Assembly: GCA_041496705.1 (NCBI GenBank)
Contig: JBGQFD010000002.1
Coordinates: forward strand, 1 to 64,000
Direction of reading: 5' to 3'
Length of the DNA: 64,000 nucleotides
DNA from: VBDM01 sp041496705
Lineage (GTDB): Bacteria > Pseudomonadota > Gammaproteobacteria > Burkholderiales > SG8-39
Numbering within the stretch: the first letter of the stretch is position 1; each line of letters begins with the position of its first letter. Made by a program: the position numbers and the translations under genes. The notes below the pieces were generated by a model. The model had not been told where the DNA came from. It did no database searches and worked only from the letters and a program-made list of their open reading frames with translations. Of this stretch, positions 21,406-29,680 are shown in pieces.

Positions 21406-22011
21406 ATGAGATCGGGCAGCGAGTCGGGAGGCACGCTCGTCCTGGCGGGGTTCGAACCCTTCGACGGGCGGTCGCAAAACCGATCGTGGGAGGTGGTTCG
21501 ACGGGTCCGCGCCCGGGCGGGTCTGGAAACGATTCAGCTGCCAGTCGACTTCGCAAAGCTCAAGGCGGCGGTAGTTCGGCTGACCAGCCGGAATCCACGG
21601 GGATTGCTGCTTCTCGGAGAATCTCCGACCAAGTGCGTATGCGTCGAACAGGTGGCTCTCAATGTCCTCGACTCCGATACGCCCGACAACGGCGGATCAA
21701 AACCCCAGGGAGAGGCGCTCGTCCCTGATGGTCCACTGGCGCTCCCGGCGGCGTGGAACGCGCGGATGGTCGCGCAGAAGCTGAATGAGAGCGGAATACC
21801 GGCCGCGCATTCCTTTCACGCCGGTACATTCGCTTGCAACGCCGCCCTGTACTTGGCCCTTCATGCCTTGCCCAATCTGCCTTCAGTGGGATTCGTTCAC
21901 GTCCCCCATCGGCGCTGGCCGTTCGGGTTGAGACTCGGTGTTCTACTCCGGGCTGTAGACATCTGTATCGATGCGCTGCTCGGTCAGGACGGGGCTTCTC
22001 CCCGCCGCTGA
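21406..22011 (+). CDS. Pyroglutamyl-peptidase I family (C15) cysteine peptidase
   Basis: The 201-residue protein has the C15 elements in order: VLAGFEPFDGRSQNRSWE at the N terminus, LLLLGESPTKCVCVEQVALN, the nucleophile in AGTFACNAALY and the histidine in VGFVHVPHRRW. The family removes N-terminal pyroglutamate from peptides in the cytosol. Position 56 onward is somewhat divergent (ES in place of the common GQ-type loop), so the exact specificity is uncertain. The ATG at 21406 is preferred because the domain begins 11 residues later; the ribosome binding site is weak. The GC content is slightly lower than its neighbours. Confidence 0.85.
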   Translation: MRSGSESGGTLVLAGFEPFDGRSQNRSWEVVRRVRARAGLETIQLPVDFAKLKAAVVRLTSRNPRGLLLLGESPTKCVCVEQVALNVLDSDTPDNGGSKPQGEALVPDGPLALPAAWNARMVAQKLNESGIPAAHSFHAGTFACNAALYLALHALPNLPSVGFVHVPHRRWPFGLRLGVLLRAVDICIDALLGQDGASPRR

Positions 22012-22083
22012 ACGGCAGGCTCGCTGGATTCACGCAAGAGAACGCCGTCGATAGCACATGGCCGGTTTCCGACGTATCCCTCC

Positions 22084-22470
22084 GTGACCATCCGAATCGT
22101 CCGGCTCGGCACGAAGCGCCTCCGCGGCGAAGGCCTGCGCATCGGCACGGTGCGCAAACCGCCGCGCGGGGTGCCGCGCGGCCGGCATGCGTCCGGGAAC
22201 TGGTACGACGTCTGGTTTCCCGAGCTCGCGCCGAGCGCGGCGACGGTCAGGATCGGACAGTCCGCCGGAACGGAGCAGGAATGGGCGCGTTTCGCGAGAA
22301 GATACCGCGCCGAAATGAATTCGCCGTCCAGCCGTCGGGCGCTCGACCTGCTCGCCGCCTTGTCGCACCGGACGAACTTCTCTGTGGGTTGCTACTGTGC
22401 CGATCCTGCACACTGCCACCGCTCGCTGCTGCGCGACTTGCTCCTCGCGCGCGGCGCCGACGTGCGCTGA
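22084..22470 (+). CDS. DUF488 family protein
   Basis: The 128-residue protein belongs to the DUF488 family of small proteins of unknown function. The visible signature is the C-terminal FSVGCYCADPAHCHRSLLRDLL, with two cysteines and C-H-R that may bind metal or form a reactive site. The middle has NWYDVWFPELAPS. It starts at GTG (22084). It ends 4 bp before the convergent stop of the polysaccharide-deacetylase-like gene. No operon partner points to a function. Confidence 0.82.
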   Translation: MTIRIVRLGTKRLRGEGLRIGTVRKPPRGVPRGRHASGNWYDVWFPELAPSAATVRIGQSAGTEQEWARFARRYRAEMNSPSSRRALDLLAALSHRTNFSVGCYCADPAHCHRSLLRDLLLARGADVR

Positions 22471-22474
22471 AGCC

Positions 22475-23347
22475 CTACTTCCTCGCCTTCAGGTACCAGT
22501 CGAGAATCTCCTCGCCGTTCCAGTGCACCACGCCCTTGAACCCGGCGATGTGCGCGTACACCTGCTCCAGGTACTTGATGCGGAACGGCTGGCCGCTGAT
22601 ATAGGGATGGATGGCGATCGCCATGATCTTCGGCCGCTCGGCGCCTTCTTCGTAGAGCCGATCGAAGCAGTCGACGCATTTCTGCCTCCAGTACGCCGCC
22701 TCGTGGTGCTGCACGATCATCATCGGGATGTCGTTGCATTCCACCGTATACGGCAGCGTGACGAGCGGACCCTTCTTGGTCGAGATCTCGGTCGGCTCGT
22801 CGTCGTAGACCCAGTCGCCGATGTACTTGATGCCGGCGGCGGCGAGGTTTTCGGGCGTCTCGTAGGTCTCGGTGAGTCCCGGCCCGAGCCAGCCGAGGGG
22901 TTTCTTTCCGGTGAATTTCTCTAGCGTGTCGAGCGAGCGCTTGATCATCGCGCGCTGGTTCTTTTCCTTGTGGATCGGGCCCTGCTGGTAGCTGTGGCCC
23001 ATGAACTCCCAGCCGGAGTCCTTGCAGGCCTGCGCCACGCGCGGATAGTCGACGCAGACGCGCGCGTTGATAGCGACGGTCGGCTTGAGGCCCAGGCGCT
23101 CGTACAGGGCGTGGAACCGCCAGAAGCCGACGCGCATGCCGTACTCGTGCCAGCTCCAGTTGGGCACATCGGGCAAGAGCGGCACGCCGGTGGGCGCGGG
23201 CAGCACCTGCCGCGCCATCGGCCCGGCGATGTCCCAGACTTCCAGGTTGACGATGGTCCAGACGACGACGCGTTCCCCGCCCGGAAGCCGCAGCTTCGGC
23301 CGATCGACGATCGCCGAATACGGGACGCGGTCGCGCGGGATGGTCAT
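22475..23347 (-). CDS. Polysaccharide deacetylase (NodB-fold) family protein
   Basis: The 290-residue protein has the NodB-type beta-barrel pattern of the branch related to PuuE allantoinase. It shows RVVVWTIVNLEVWD, WHEYGMRVGFWRFHALYERLGLKPTVAINARVC (residues 66-98), GWEFMGHSYQQGP with the metal histidine region, GWLGPGLTETYETPENLAAAG and AIAIHPYISGQPFR. Members hydrolyse C-N bonds in amides or ureides, or deacetylate glycans. No signal peptide is seen, which favours a small-molecule amidase. Its start overlaps the stop of the upstream amidohydrolase gene by 4 bp (ATGA), so the two are translationally coupled and probably act on the same compound. Confidence 0.87.
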   Translation of the reverse strand: MTIPRDRVPYSAIVDRPKLRLPGGERVVVWTIVNLEVWDIAGPMARQVLPAPTGVPLLPDVPNWSWHEYGMRVGFWRFHALYERLGLKPTVAINARVCVDYPRVAQACKDSGWEFMGHSYQQGPIHKEKNQRAMIKRSLDTLEKFTGKKPLGWLGPGLTETYETPENLAAAGIKYIGDWVYDDEPTEISTKKGPLVTLPYTVECNDIPMMIVQHHEAAYWRQKCVDCFDRLYEEGAERPKIMAIAIHPYISGQPFRIKYLEQVYAHIAGFKGVVHWNGEEILDWYLKARK

Positions 23348-24441
23348 TTGCGCTTCTTCTTCTTGGAGGGTTTCGGTTTCGCCTTGCGTTCAGCCTTCGG
23401 TGCCGTCGGCAGCTCCAGCCGCAGCAGGCGCATGGCGTTGCCGAAGTAGACCTTGCGCCTGTCGCCATCCTTCAGCCTGAGCGAATCGATCGTCTTGATG
23501 ATCTCGCGGATGAACAACGGCCCCCCTTCGGGATCGAAGGGGCAGTCGGTGCCGAAGAGCACGTGATCGGTGCCGAAGAAATCCAGCCCGCAGCGGGTCG
23601 CCGAGCGCGAACCGTTGACCGAGGTGTCGGCGTAGAACATCCTGAAGTAATCCACTGGGCGCTTCGCCATGCGTTTCAGGATCAGCGTGTAATCCTCGTC
23701 CGCGGTGCGCGCGCCCAGCTGGTCCATGCCCAGCCCGATGCGCGCGTCGAAAAACGGCGCCATCGCGCCCAGGTGGTGCGTGATGATCTTGAGATCCGGC
23801 AGCTTCTCGAGCATCCCCGAGAACACCAGGCGCGCCATGAACGCGCTGGTTTCGTACGGCCAGCCGAACAGCCACCAGATTTCGTACTTCGACTTGTCCT
23901 CGCCCGGGTAGTCGGCGAATTTCGCCCCGCGCGTGGGGTGCACCCAGATCGGCAGGTCGTAGTGATTGGCCATGCGCTCGAAGATCGGAAAGAACTCGGG
24001 ATCGTCGAGCGGCCGTCCGTTCACGTTGGTGAAGATCTGTATCCCCTTCGCGCCCAACTGGGTGATGGCGCGGTCCATCTCCTTCAGCGCCTCGGGGACG
24101 TTGTTCATGGGGAGCGAAGCCACGAACGCGGGAAAGTATTGCGGATGCTGCGCCACGATCTCCGCCATGCCGTCGTTGGCGAGCCTGGCGAGCGCCGGCG
24201 ACTGGTCGTACGGGGCGAGGAACTCTATAGCCGGCAGCGACAGCGTGAGGACCTGCCGATAGCCCTTGAAGCGGTCCATCATCCTCAACCGCGCGTCCAG
24301 GTCCCACAGCACCGGAATGTGCAGCCAGCGCTTGATCTGCCCGGCGAGCGAGGGATTCTGCTCGGCGATGGCCTTCATGCGATCGAAGAAGGCCTTGGGG
24401 AAGATGTGCGGGAAGATGTCGAGTTTGAGATCGGGTGTCAT
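23344..24441 (-). CDS. Amidohydrolase-2 (ACMSD-like) family protein
   Basis: The 365-residue TIM-barrel protein belongs to the amidohydrolase-2/ACMSD group. The metal-site segments PIWVHPTRGAKF, KIITHHLGAMAPF and HVLFGTDCPFDPEGG are all present. The usual first motif H-x-H reads F-P-H at residues 10-12 (DIFPHIFP), so the first histidine is lost. The C terminus is a lysine-rich tail (KPKPSKKKKRK). ACMSD decarboxylates the product of 3-hydroxyanthranilate dioxygenase, whose gene lies 3 kb away on the other strand. A decarboxylase or hydrolase role is likely; the substrate is inference. Confidence 0.87.
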   Translation of the reverse strand: MTPDLKLDIFPHIFPKAFFDRMKAIAEQNPSLAGQIKRWLHIPVLWDLDARLRMMDRFKGYRQVLTLSLPAIEFLAPYDQSPALARLANDGMAEIVAQHPQYFPAFVASLPMNNVPEALKEMDRAITQLGAKGIQIFTNVNGRPLDDPEFFPIFERMANHYDLPIWVHPTRGAKFADYPGEDKSKYEIWWLFGWPYETSAFMARLVFSGMLEKLPDLKIITHHLGAMAPFFDARIGLGMDQLGARTADEDYTLILKRMAKRPVDYFRMFYADTSVNGSRSATRCGLDFFGTDHVLFGTDCPFDPEGGPLFIREIIKTIDSLRLKDGDRRKVYFGNAMRLLRLELPTAPKAERKAKPKPSKKKKRK

Positions 24442-24531
24442 TCGGTTTCGGCCCTCTGGATTCAGGGCGCAAGGATAGCGTCAAACCCGCGCGGCTCCAA
24501 GATCTTGCGCGCGGTAAAGTCGCGGGGCCGC

Positions 24532-25320
24532 TCAGAGGTCCTCGCCGAGCCGATCGACGAAGCGCGTCATCGCCTCGAGCACGACCTGCGGCTGGTCGCG
24601 GTGTGGCGAATGGCGGCAATCGGCGAGGCGCAGCAGTTCGACCGCCCCGCCCGCCTGGGCGGCGATGGCTTCGAGCTGGGCCATGGTCCCGTACTCGTCG
24701 TCGAAACCCTGGATGGCGAGGATCGGGCAGTGGATGCGCGGCAGGGTTTCCTCGATGTTCCAGGCGCGGAAGGCCGGGTGCAACCAGATGTCGTTCCAGC
24801 CGCGGAACGTGTTGCCAGCGTCGGCGTGGTGCCGGGCAAGCTTCTGCGGCAGGTCGGTGGTCTCGAACGCAAGCTTGGCCGCGGCGATGCTCTTGATGCC
24901 CAAGTCCTCGACGAATACGTGCGCCGCCATCACCACCAGCCCACGCACGTCGCTGCGGCCCGCCGCGTAAATGAGTGCGATCGAGGCGCCGTCGGAATGT
25001 CCCACCAGCACCGGATCGGCCACGGCCAGGCGCTCGAGTAGCTCGGGCAGCACCTCGAGCGCTTCAGTGTGCATGTAGTCGACCGTGCGCGGCTCGCGCA
25101 GCCCCTGGGATTGCCCGTAACCGTAGCGCGAGTACACCACCGCCTCGCATCCGGTCGCGGCCGCCGCCTGCTGCGGGAAATCGCGCCACATCGACAACGA
25201 CCCCAAGCCTTCGTGGAGAAATACCAGCGTAGGTCCCCCGGGTCGCGGCGCGGCGATGCGCCCGACCTCGAGCCTGCGTCCCCGAACGGTGACGAAAGAA
25301 ATTTCCTGACTGACGGACAA
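24532..25320 (-). CDS. Alpha/beta-fold hydrolase
   Basis: The 262-residue protein contains LVFLHEGLGSLSMW (oxyanion loop), VVYSRYGYGQSQ, the nucleophile elbow LVGHSDGASIAL, the acid in IQGFDDEYGT and the histidine in CRHSPHRDQP. The H-E-G-L-G loop and the GHSDG elbow are typical of one branch of cytosolic alpha/beta hydrolases related to meta-cleavage product hydrolases and lactonases. It starts at TTG (25320) with GGGAGCGGAAC upstream. It stands alone on the minus strand, 90 bp upstream of the amidohydrolase, and could be transcribed with it. Confidence 0.88.
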   Translation of the reverse strand: MSVSQEISFVTVRGRRLEVGRIAAPRPGGPTLVFLHEGLGSLSMWRDFPQQAAAATGCEAVVYSRYGYGQSQGLREPRTVDYMHTEALEVLPELLERLAVADPVLVGHSDGASIALIYAAGRSDVRGLVVMAAHVFVEDLGIKSIAAAKLAFETTDLPQKLARHHADAGNTFRGWNDIWLHPAFRAWNIEETLPRIHCPILAIQGFDDEYGTMAQLEAIAAQAGGAVELLRLADCRHSPHRDQPQVVLEAMTRFVDRLGEDL

Positions 25321-25395
25321 GAGTTCCGCTCCCTCTCAATGGCCTCGGGCGCAAGTCTAGCGGAGGTGCAGCGGACGCACGACCCGCGCTGCGAG

Positions 25396-26496
25396 TCAGA
25401 ACCTTAGCGGTTTCCAGTACCCGGTGAGTTCGAGGTATCCCCGGCCCAGCGCCTTCTCGCCCTGCCGCGCGCGCACGGCACCCTCCCAATAGATCGCGCC
25501 GGTGCTGGCGCGCGAGTCGAGCTCCTGGTCGTCGATCAGCGGTTCGAGATCGAGCGCCAACCCGGCCGCCTCCACCCGCAGCGCCACCGGATACGCGGCA
25601 CCGCTGCGCGGCGAGCGCCAGTGGCGCAAGGGAACAAACCGTACTTCTCCGCGCCGAAGGCTGCGCACGCGTCCGTCCGCGGCGCGCAGCGATCCTCCCG
25701 ACCAGAACGCGCCGCCGTCCCTGCCGCGAATGCGAAACGCCATGAGCGCGCCACCGTCGGCGAGATTGATGCCGATCCAGTCCCAGCCGACCGCCTCCTC
25801 GGCCAAGTACTCGCTCGACCACTCGTGGTCGAGCCAGGCTTCGCCCGTCACTTCCACGGCGCGGTTCTCCACGACGACGCTGCCCTTCACCGCGAGCTGC
25901 GGCAGACTGTAGTAGTAGCTCGCCTGGGCCGGCCGGGGACCCTTGCGGCTGAAACCCTGGTCGCCCTGGAGGAACGGTGGCTGCCTCGCTTCGAAGCGCA
26001 AGGCATAGCGGAACCCCCGCGCAATGACTTCCGCGGCATAACCGCCGTCGGTCGCCTTCAGCGACCAGTCCTCGATGGCGATGTCCATCCTCCCCTCGGC
26101 GGCTTCCGCGAGGCCAAACCCGGAACGCGCGGCACGCTGGTCGCCGAGCAGGCGGCCGGCTTCGGGACGCGAGAGCGCCGCGTGCGCGAACAGCAGCTGC
26201 CGCGGCGTGAATCGGCTCGCGCCTTCTTCGGCTACCCGCGGGCGGTTGCGAAAGAAAGTGATCTGCATGCCCATGTCGCGGCCGTCGGCGGTCCTCAACC
26301 ATCCGGTGATGTACCACCACTCGGTGCGGAACTGCGGGTGGCTGCCGTGATCGCGCGGAAATTTCAGCACCGTGCCCGGGCGCACGCGGGCATAGTCTGC
26401 CTGCGCGGACGCGACGATCGGCCAGCACGCGATCGAGAGAACGAGCAGTGCGCTCCCCTTTAGCGGAGTGCCAGATCGGCAGTGGCTCACCGGCAT
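25396..26496 (-). CDS. Lipocalin-like (AttH/CrtC-type) exported protein
   Basis: The 366-residue protein has a signal peptide ending near VASAQA (residue 33). It then shows the CrtC/AttH double lipocalin-like pattern: FRTEWWYITGWLRTADGR, MGMQITFFRNRP, ASYYYSLPQLAVKG, EAWLDHEWSSEYL, WDWIGINLADGGALMAFRIR and LELTGYWKPL at the C terminus. Homologues are usually encoded next to an FtsX-type permease and a LolD-type ATPase and may handle a lipophilic ligand in the envelope. The permease gene is 13 bp upstream on the same strand, consistent with this. Carotenoid hydratase activity is not implied, as no carotenoid genes are seen. Confidence 0.88.
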   Translation of the reverse strand: MPVSHCRSGTPLKGSALLVLSIACWPIVASAQADYARVRPGTVLKFPRDHGSHPQFRTEWWYITGWLRTADGRDMGMQITFFRNRPRVAEEGASRFTPRQLLFAHAALSRPEAGRLLGDQRAARSGFGLAEAAEGRMDIAIEDWSLKATDGGYAAEVIARGFRYALRFEARQPPFLQGDQGFSRKGPRPAQASYYYSLPQLAVKGSVVVENRAVEVTGEAWLDHEWSSEYLAEEAVGWDWIGINLADGGALMAFRIRGRDGGAFWSGGSLRAADGRVRSLRRGEVRFVPLRHWRSPRSGAAYPVALRVEAAGLALDLEPLIDDQELDSRASTGAIYWEGAVRARQGEKALGRGYLELTGYWKPLRF

Positions 26497-26509
26497 GCCG
26501 CGCGTTTCA

Positions 26510-29014
26510 TTACCAGTCCTCCTTGACGGCGCGCACCGCCTCGCCGCTCATCGCCCGCCGCCCGCTCGCCACCGCGGTCAGCGTCGCGACGAAGAGCATC
26601 GCGACGACGAACTCCGCCAGCAGCCGCCAGGGCAGGTACAGTTCCATGCCCCAGTGGAACGACTGGCGGTTGACCACGTGGATCAGCACCAGGCTGATGA
26701 GGCACCCTAGCGCGAGCCCCACCGCAAGTCCCAGCGCGCTCACCAGCGCGCCTTCCATGGCGAGCATCGCGCCGATCTGGCGGCGCGTCATGCCGAGGTG
26801 ACGCAGCATGCCGAACTCGCGCCGGCGCGCGAGCACCAGGGCACCGAAAGCGGACGACAGGCCGCACACGCCGATGACTAGCGCGACGGCCTCGAGCGCA
26901 TAGGTCACGGCAAAGGTGCGGTCGAAGATTCCGAGCGAAGCGTCGCGAATCTCGCCGGGAGCGGTGATATCCAGGGACACGCCCGCGCCCGCCCGCGCCT
27001 CGATCCCCAGGCGGACGTTTGCCGGATCCGCGCCCGGCGCGAGCCACAGCGCCAGGTCGTTGGCGTTGGGATCGCCGCTGTAACGGACGTATTCGTAGCG
27101 TTCGATCAGCACCGCCCCCTGCTGACGCGCATAGTCGCGCCACACCCCGGCGACGCTGAAACGCGCCTCGCGTCCGCCCAGTGGCAGCACGATCACGTCG
27201 CCGGGGCGCCACCCGTAGACGTCGGCGGCGATCTCGCTCACCCAGGCAGGCGGCGCATCGCCCGGTCGGCGTGCGTGCGCCGCCCCGAGCATGGGCGGCA
27301 GCCGGCCCTCGGCCCCGACGACCCGGGCGAGCAGCGTGATCGCCGGCCGGTCCGGCGCCAAGATCAAGCGCTGGCTGCGCATGAACTCGGCGCGCCGTAC
27401 GCCGGGCAGTGCCGCGATGGCCTGCTGGTCGGCGGGCGAGAAGAACGCGGTATTGCCGCCGGACCCTGCGCGCACGTAGAGATCGGCGGGGAGCACCCGC
27501 TCCAGCCACTGGTCGAGCGACTGGCGAAACGACGCGACCATGATGGCCATCGACACGATCAGACTGACGCTCGCGACGATCGCCGCCAGGCTGACGCCCA
27601 CCGCCCCGGCCGAGCCACGCAACTGCGCGAGACCGACCTGTGCTACGACCGGCCCCCTCGCGGGCAGCGCGTGAAAGCAAGCGAGCGCGATGCGCGGCAT
27701 GAGAAGCACCGTGCCGATAAGGAGCAAAGCGATCGCCGCATAGCCGAACAGCGGCAGCCCGCCCACTGGGCCGGCCTGCGTGAGCGCGGCCCCGGCGAGG
27801 AGCGCGGCGATGCCGGGCCACGCCGACCGCAGCCGATCGAACGCATGCACCTCGTCTCCGGCGCGCAGGGCTTTCGCCGGATCGGCGCGCGCGGCCTCCA
27901 GGGCCGGCGCCAGACTGCCCAGAACCGCCGCGGTCACTCCGAGACAGAAAAACAGAGCCAGCGCCGGCGCGTCGGGCACCAGCACCGGGTTGATACCGCG
28001 GAAATATCCCGCGCCGAGTTCCGCGCCGAACCGACGCAGCACCGCCGCGGCAACGACGTAGCCGAGCAGGACTCCAAGGAGCGAACCCGCCACGCCGACG
28101 CTGGCGGCCTCGGCGAGCAACATCGCCACCAGCCCGCGCCGCGTCAAACCGAGCGCGCGCAGCAGGGCAAGCTGGGCGCGCCGCCGCACCACCGCGAGCG
28201 CCTGCGCCGAGAACACCAGGAGCCCTCCGGTGAACAGCGCGACCAGCGCGAGCACGTTGAGATTCACCCGGTAGGCGCGCGACAGCGACGCGTTGCGATC
28301 CACCTCCGCATCCGGGCGTTCCACGAGCAGACCGGCCGGCAACCCGGCGCGCAGCTGCCCGGCGAACCGTTCGGGATCGGTTCCGGGAAGCAGTCGCAGA
28401 TCGATGCGGTTCAGCAAGCCGGGCCGGGCGAACAACACTTGAGCGGCGCCGATATCGATGACACCGAAGCGCTCCCGGCCCGCGCCTTCCAGGATCCCGG
28501 CAACGCGCAGCGAAATCACGTTCAGTCCGACCTGCACGGGCAGCGCGTCACCGGTTTTCAATCCCAGCGACCCGGCTGCGGCGGCGGAAAGGAAAAGCCG
28601 GTCGGGCCGCAGGAGATCCAGCCGGTCGGCGACCTCAGCGGCGGCTAGGAACGGCTGGATCCGGGACGCGCGGAAGACATCGAGTCCGAGAATTCTCAGC
28701 GAATCGCGCTGGCCGGGAATTCTCGCTTCCACCTCGAGCACAGGACTGGCCACCGCTACTTCGGGGAGCCTGGCCACGCGCGGGTACAAGGCTTCGTCGA
28801 ACCCGGAATGGGAACCGCCGATGGTGAGATCGGCCTCTCCCGAAAGCAGCTGGACCGCCGTCCGGAATTCTCCGAGGGCGGCGCCGTTGACCAGCTGCAC
28901 GGCATAGCCGAGCGCCACGCCCAGTGCTATGGCGGCGAGCGACAACGCCAGCCGCCCAGGGTTCTGGAGCGACGGCGCGATCAGCAGGTTGAAGCGGATG
29001 CCGGAGAGCGGCAT
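26510..29014 (-). CDS. FtsX/MacB-type ABC transporter permease
   Basis: The 834-residue membrane protein has the duplicated FtsX layout. An N-terminal helix (RLALSLAAIALGVALGYAVQ) is followed by a large periplasmic domain to about residue 250. Three helices, a linker and further helices come next, then a second periplasmic domain (about 500-690) and a final three-helix FtsX block with ALVLARRREFGMLRHLGMTRRQIGAML. This is the form found with AttF/LolD-type ATPases in lipid or lipoprotein handling. The ATPase is not adjacent; a MacB/LolD-type ATPase lies about 7 kb away at 35958. The lipocalin-like partner follows directly. Confidence 0.9.
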   Translation of the reverse strand: MPLSGIRFNLLIAPSLQNPGRLALSLAAIALGVALGYAVQLVNGAALGEFRTAVQLLSGEADLTIGGSHSGFDEALYPRVARLPEVAVASPVLEVEARIPGQRDSLRILGLDVFRASRIQPFLAAAEVADRLDLLRPDRLFLSAAAAGSLGLKTGDALPVQVGLNVISLRVAGILEGAGRERFGVIDIGAAQVLFARPGLLNRIDLRLLPGTDPERFAGQLRAGLPAGLLVERPDAEVDRNASLSRAYRVNLNVLALVALFTGGLLVFSAQALAVVRRRAQLALLRALGLTRRGLVAMLLAEAASVGVAGSLLGVLLGYVVAAAVLRRFGAELGAGYFRGINPVLVPDAPALALFFCLGVTAAVLGSLAPALEAARADPAKALRAGDEVHAFDRLRSAWPGIAALLAGAALTQAGPVGGLPLFGYAAIALLLIGTVLLMPRIALACFHALPARGPVVAQVGLAQLRGSAGAVGVSLAAIVASVSLIVSMAIMVASFRQSLDQWLERVLPADLYVRAGSGGNTAFFSPADQQAIAALPGVRRAEFMRSQRLILAPDRPAITLLARVVGAEGRLPPMLGAAHARRPGDAPPAWVSEIAADVYGWRPGDVIVLPLGGREARFSVAGVWRDYARQQGAVLIERYEYVRYSGDPNANDLALWLAPGADPANVRLGIEARAGAGVSLDITAPGEIRDASLGIFDRTFAVTYALEAVALVIGVCGLSSAFGALVLARRREFGMLRHLGMTRRQIGAMLAMEGALVSALGLAVGLALGCLISLVLIHVVNRQSFHWGMELYLPWRLLAEFVVAMLFVATLTAVASGRRAMSGEAVRAVKEDW

Positions 29015-29040
29015 CCGGCAATGTTATCGCGTCGGCGTGC

Positions 29041-29679
29041 TCACGCAACCAGACCGTGTCGCATGGCGAACTTGACGAGTTCGACGGTGTCGTGAACCTT
29101 GAGCTTCTTCATGATGCGCGCCCGGTAGGTCTCGATCGTCTTGGGGGAAAGCGACAGCGCTTGGGCGATTGCGGCGTTGGTGCGGCCTTCGACCACGTGC
29201 TGCAGCACGTCGCGCTCGCGCAGGCTGAGGCTGTCCAGAGGGCTGAGGCTCGCGCCCTCGCGCAGATAGCCGTCGATGACCGTCTCGGTGATCCTGTGAC
29301 TCAGGTAGCGCTTGCCCGCACGCAGTGCACGGATCGCCTCGACCACTTCATCCCCTGCAGACTCCTTTAGAACGTAGCCCTGCGCGCCTGCCTGCAGCGC
29401 CCGGTAGATATGTTCTGCGCTGAGGTACATCGAGAGGATCAGCACGCGCGTGTCCGGGCACTTTTCGGTAATGCGGCGCGTCGCTTCGACGCCGTCGATC
29501 TCGGGCATGGCAATGTCCATGATGACGATGTCCGGCCGCAGGCGTTGCGCCTCGGTAACGGCGTCGCGACCGTTTCCCGCTACCCCGACCACCTTGAGAT
29601 CCTGGGTGCCGTCGATGAGCGCCCGCAGGCCGTCCCGCACCACCGCGTGATCGTCTACGAGAAGGATCGTGACCGGCAC
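29041..29679 (-). CDS. NarL/FixJ-type response regulator
   Basis: The 212-residue protein has a receiver domain (residues 1-120). Acidic residues are in LLVDDHAVV, the phosphoacceptor Asp is near 55 in IVIMDIAMPEIDG, the threonine/serine position is in VLILSM, and the lysine is in GYVLKES. It is followed by a LuxR-type helix-turn-helix (about 148-205) with LSLRERDVLQHVVEG and SLSPKTIETYRARIMKKL. The GTG at 29679 is chosen: it starts the domain, has GGAG upstream, and lies 1 nt after the stop of the kinase gene. It is the output partner of the kinase at 29681-32650. Target genes are unknown. Confidence 0.94.
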   Translation of the reverse strand: MPVTILLVDDHAVVRDGLRALIDGTQDLKVVGVAGNGRDAVTEAQRLRPDIVIMDIAMPEIDGVEATRRITEKCPDTRVLILSMYLSAEHIYRALQAGAQGYVLKESAGDEVVEAIRALRAGKRYLSHRITETVIDGYLREGASLSPLDSLSLRERDVLQHVVEGRTNAAIAQALSLSPKTIETYRARIMKKLKVHDTVELVKFAMRHGLVA

Positions 29680-29680
29680 T

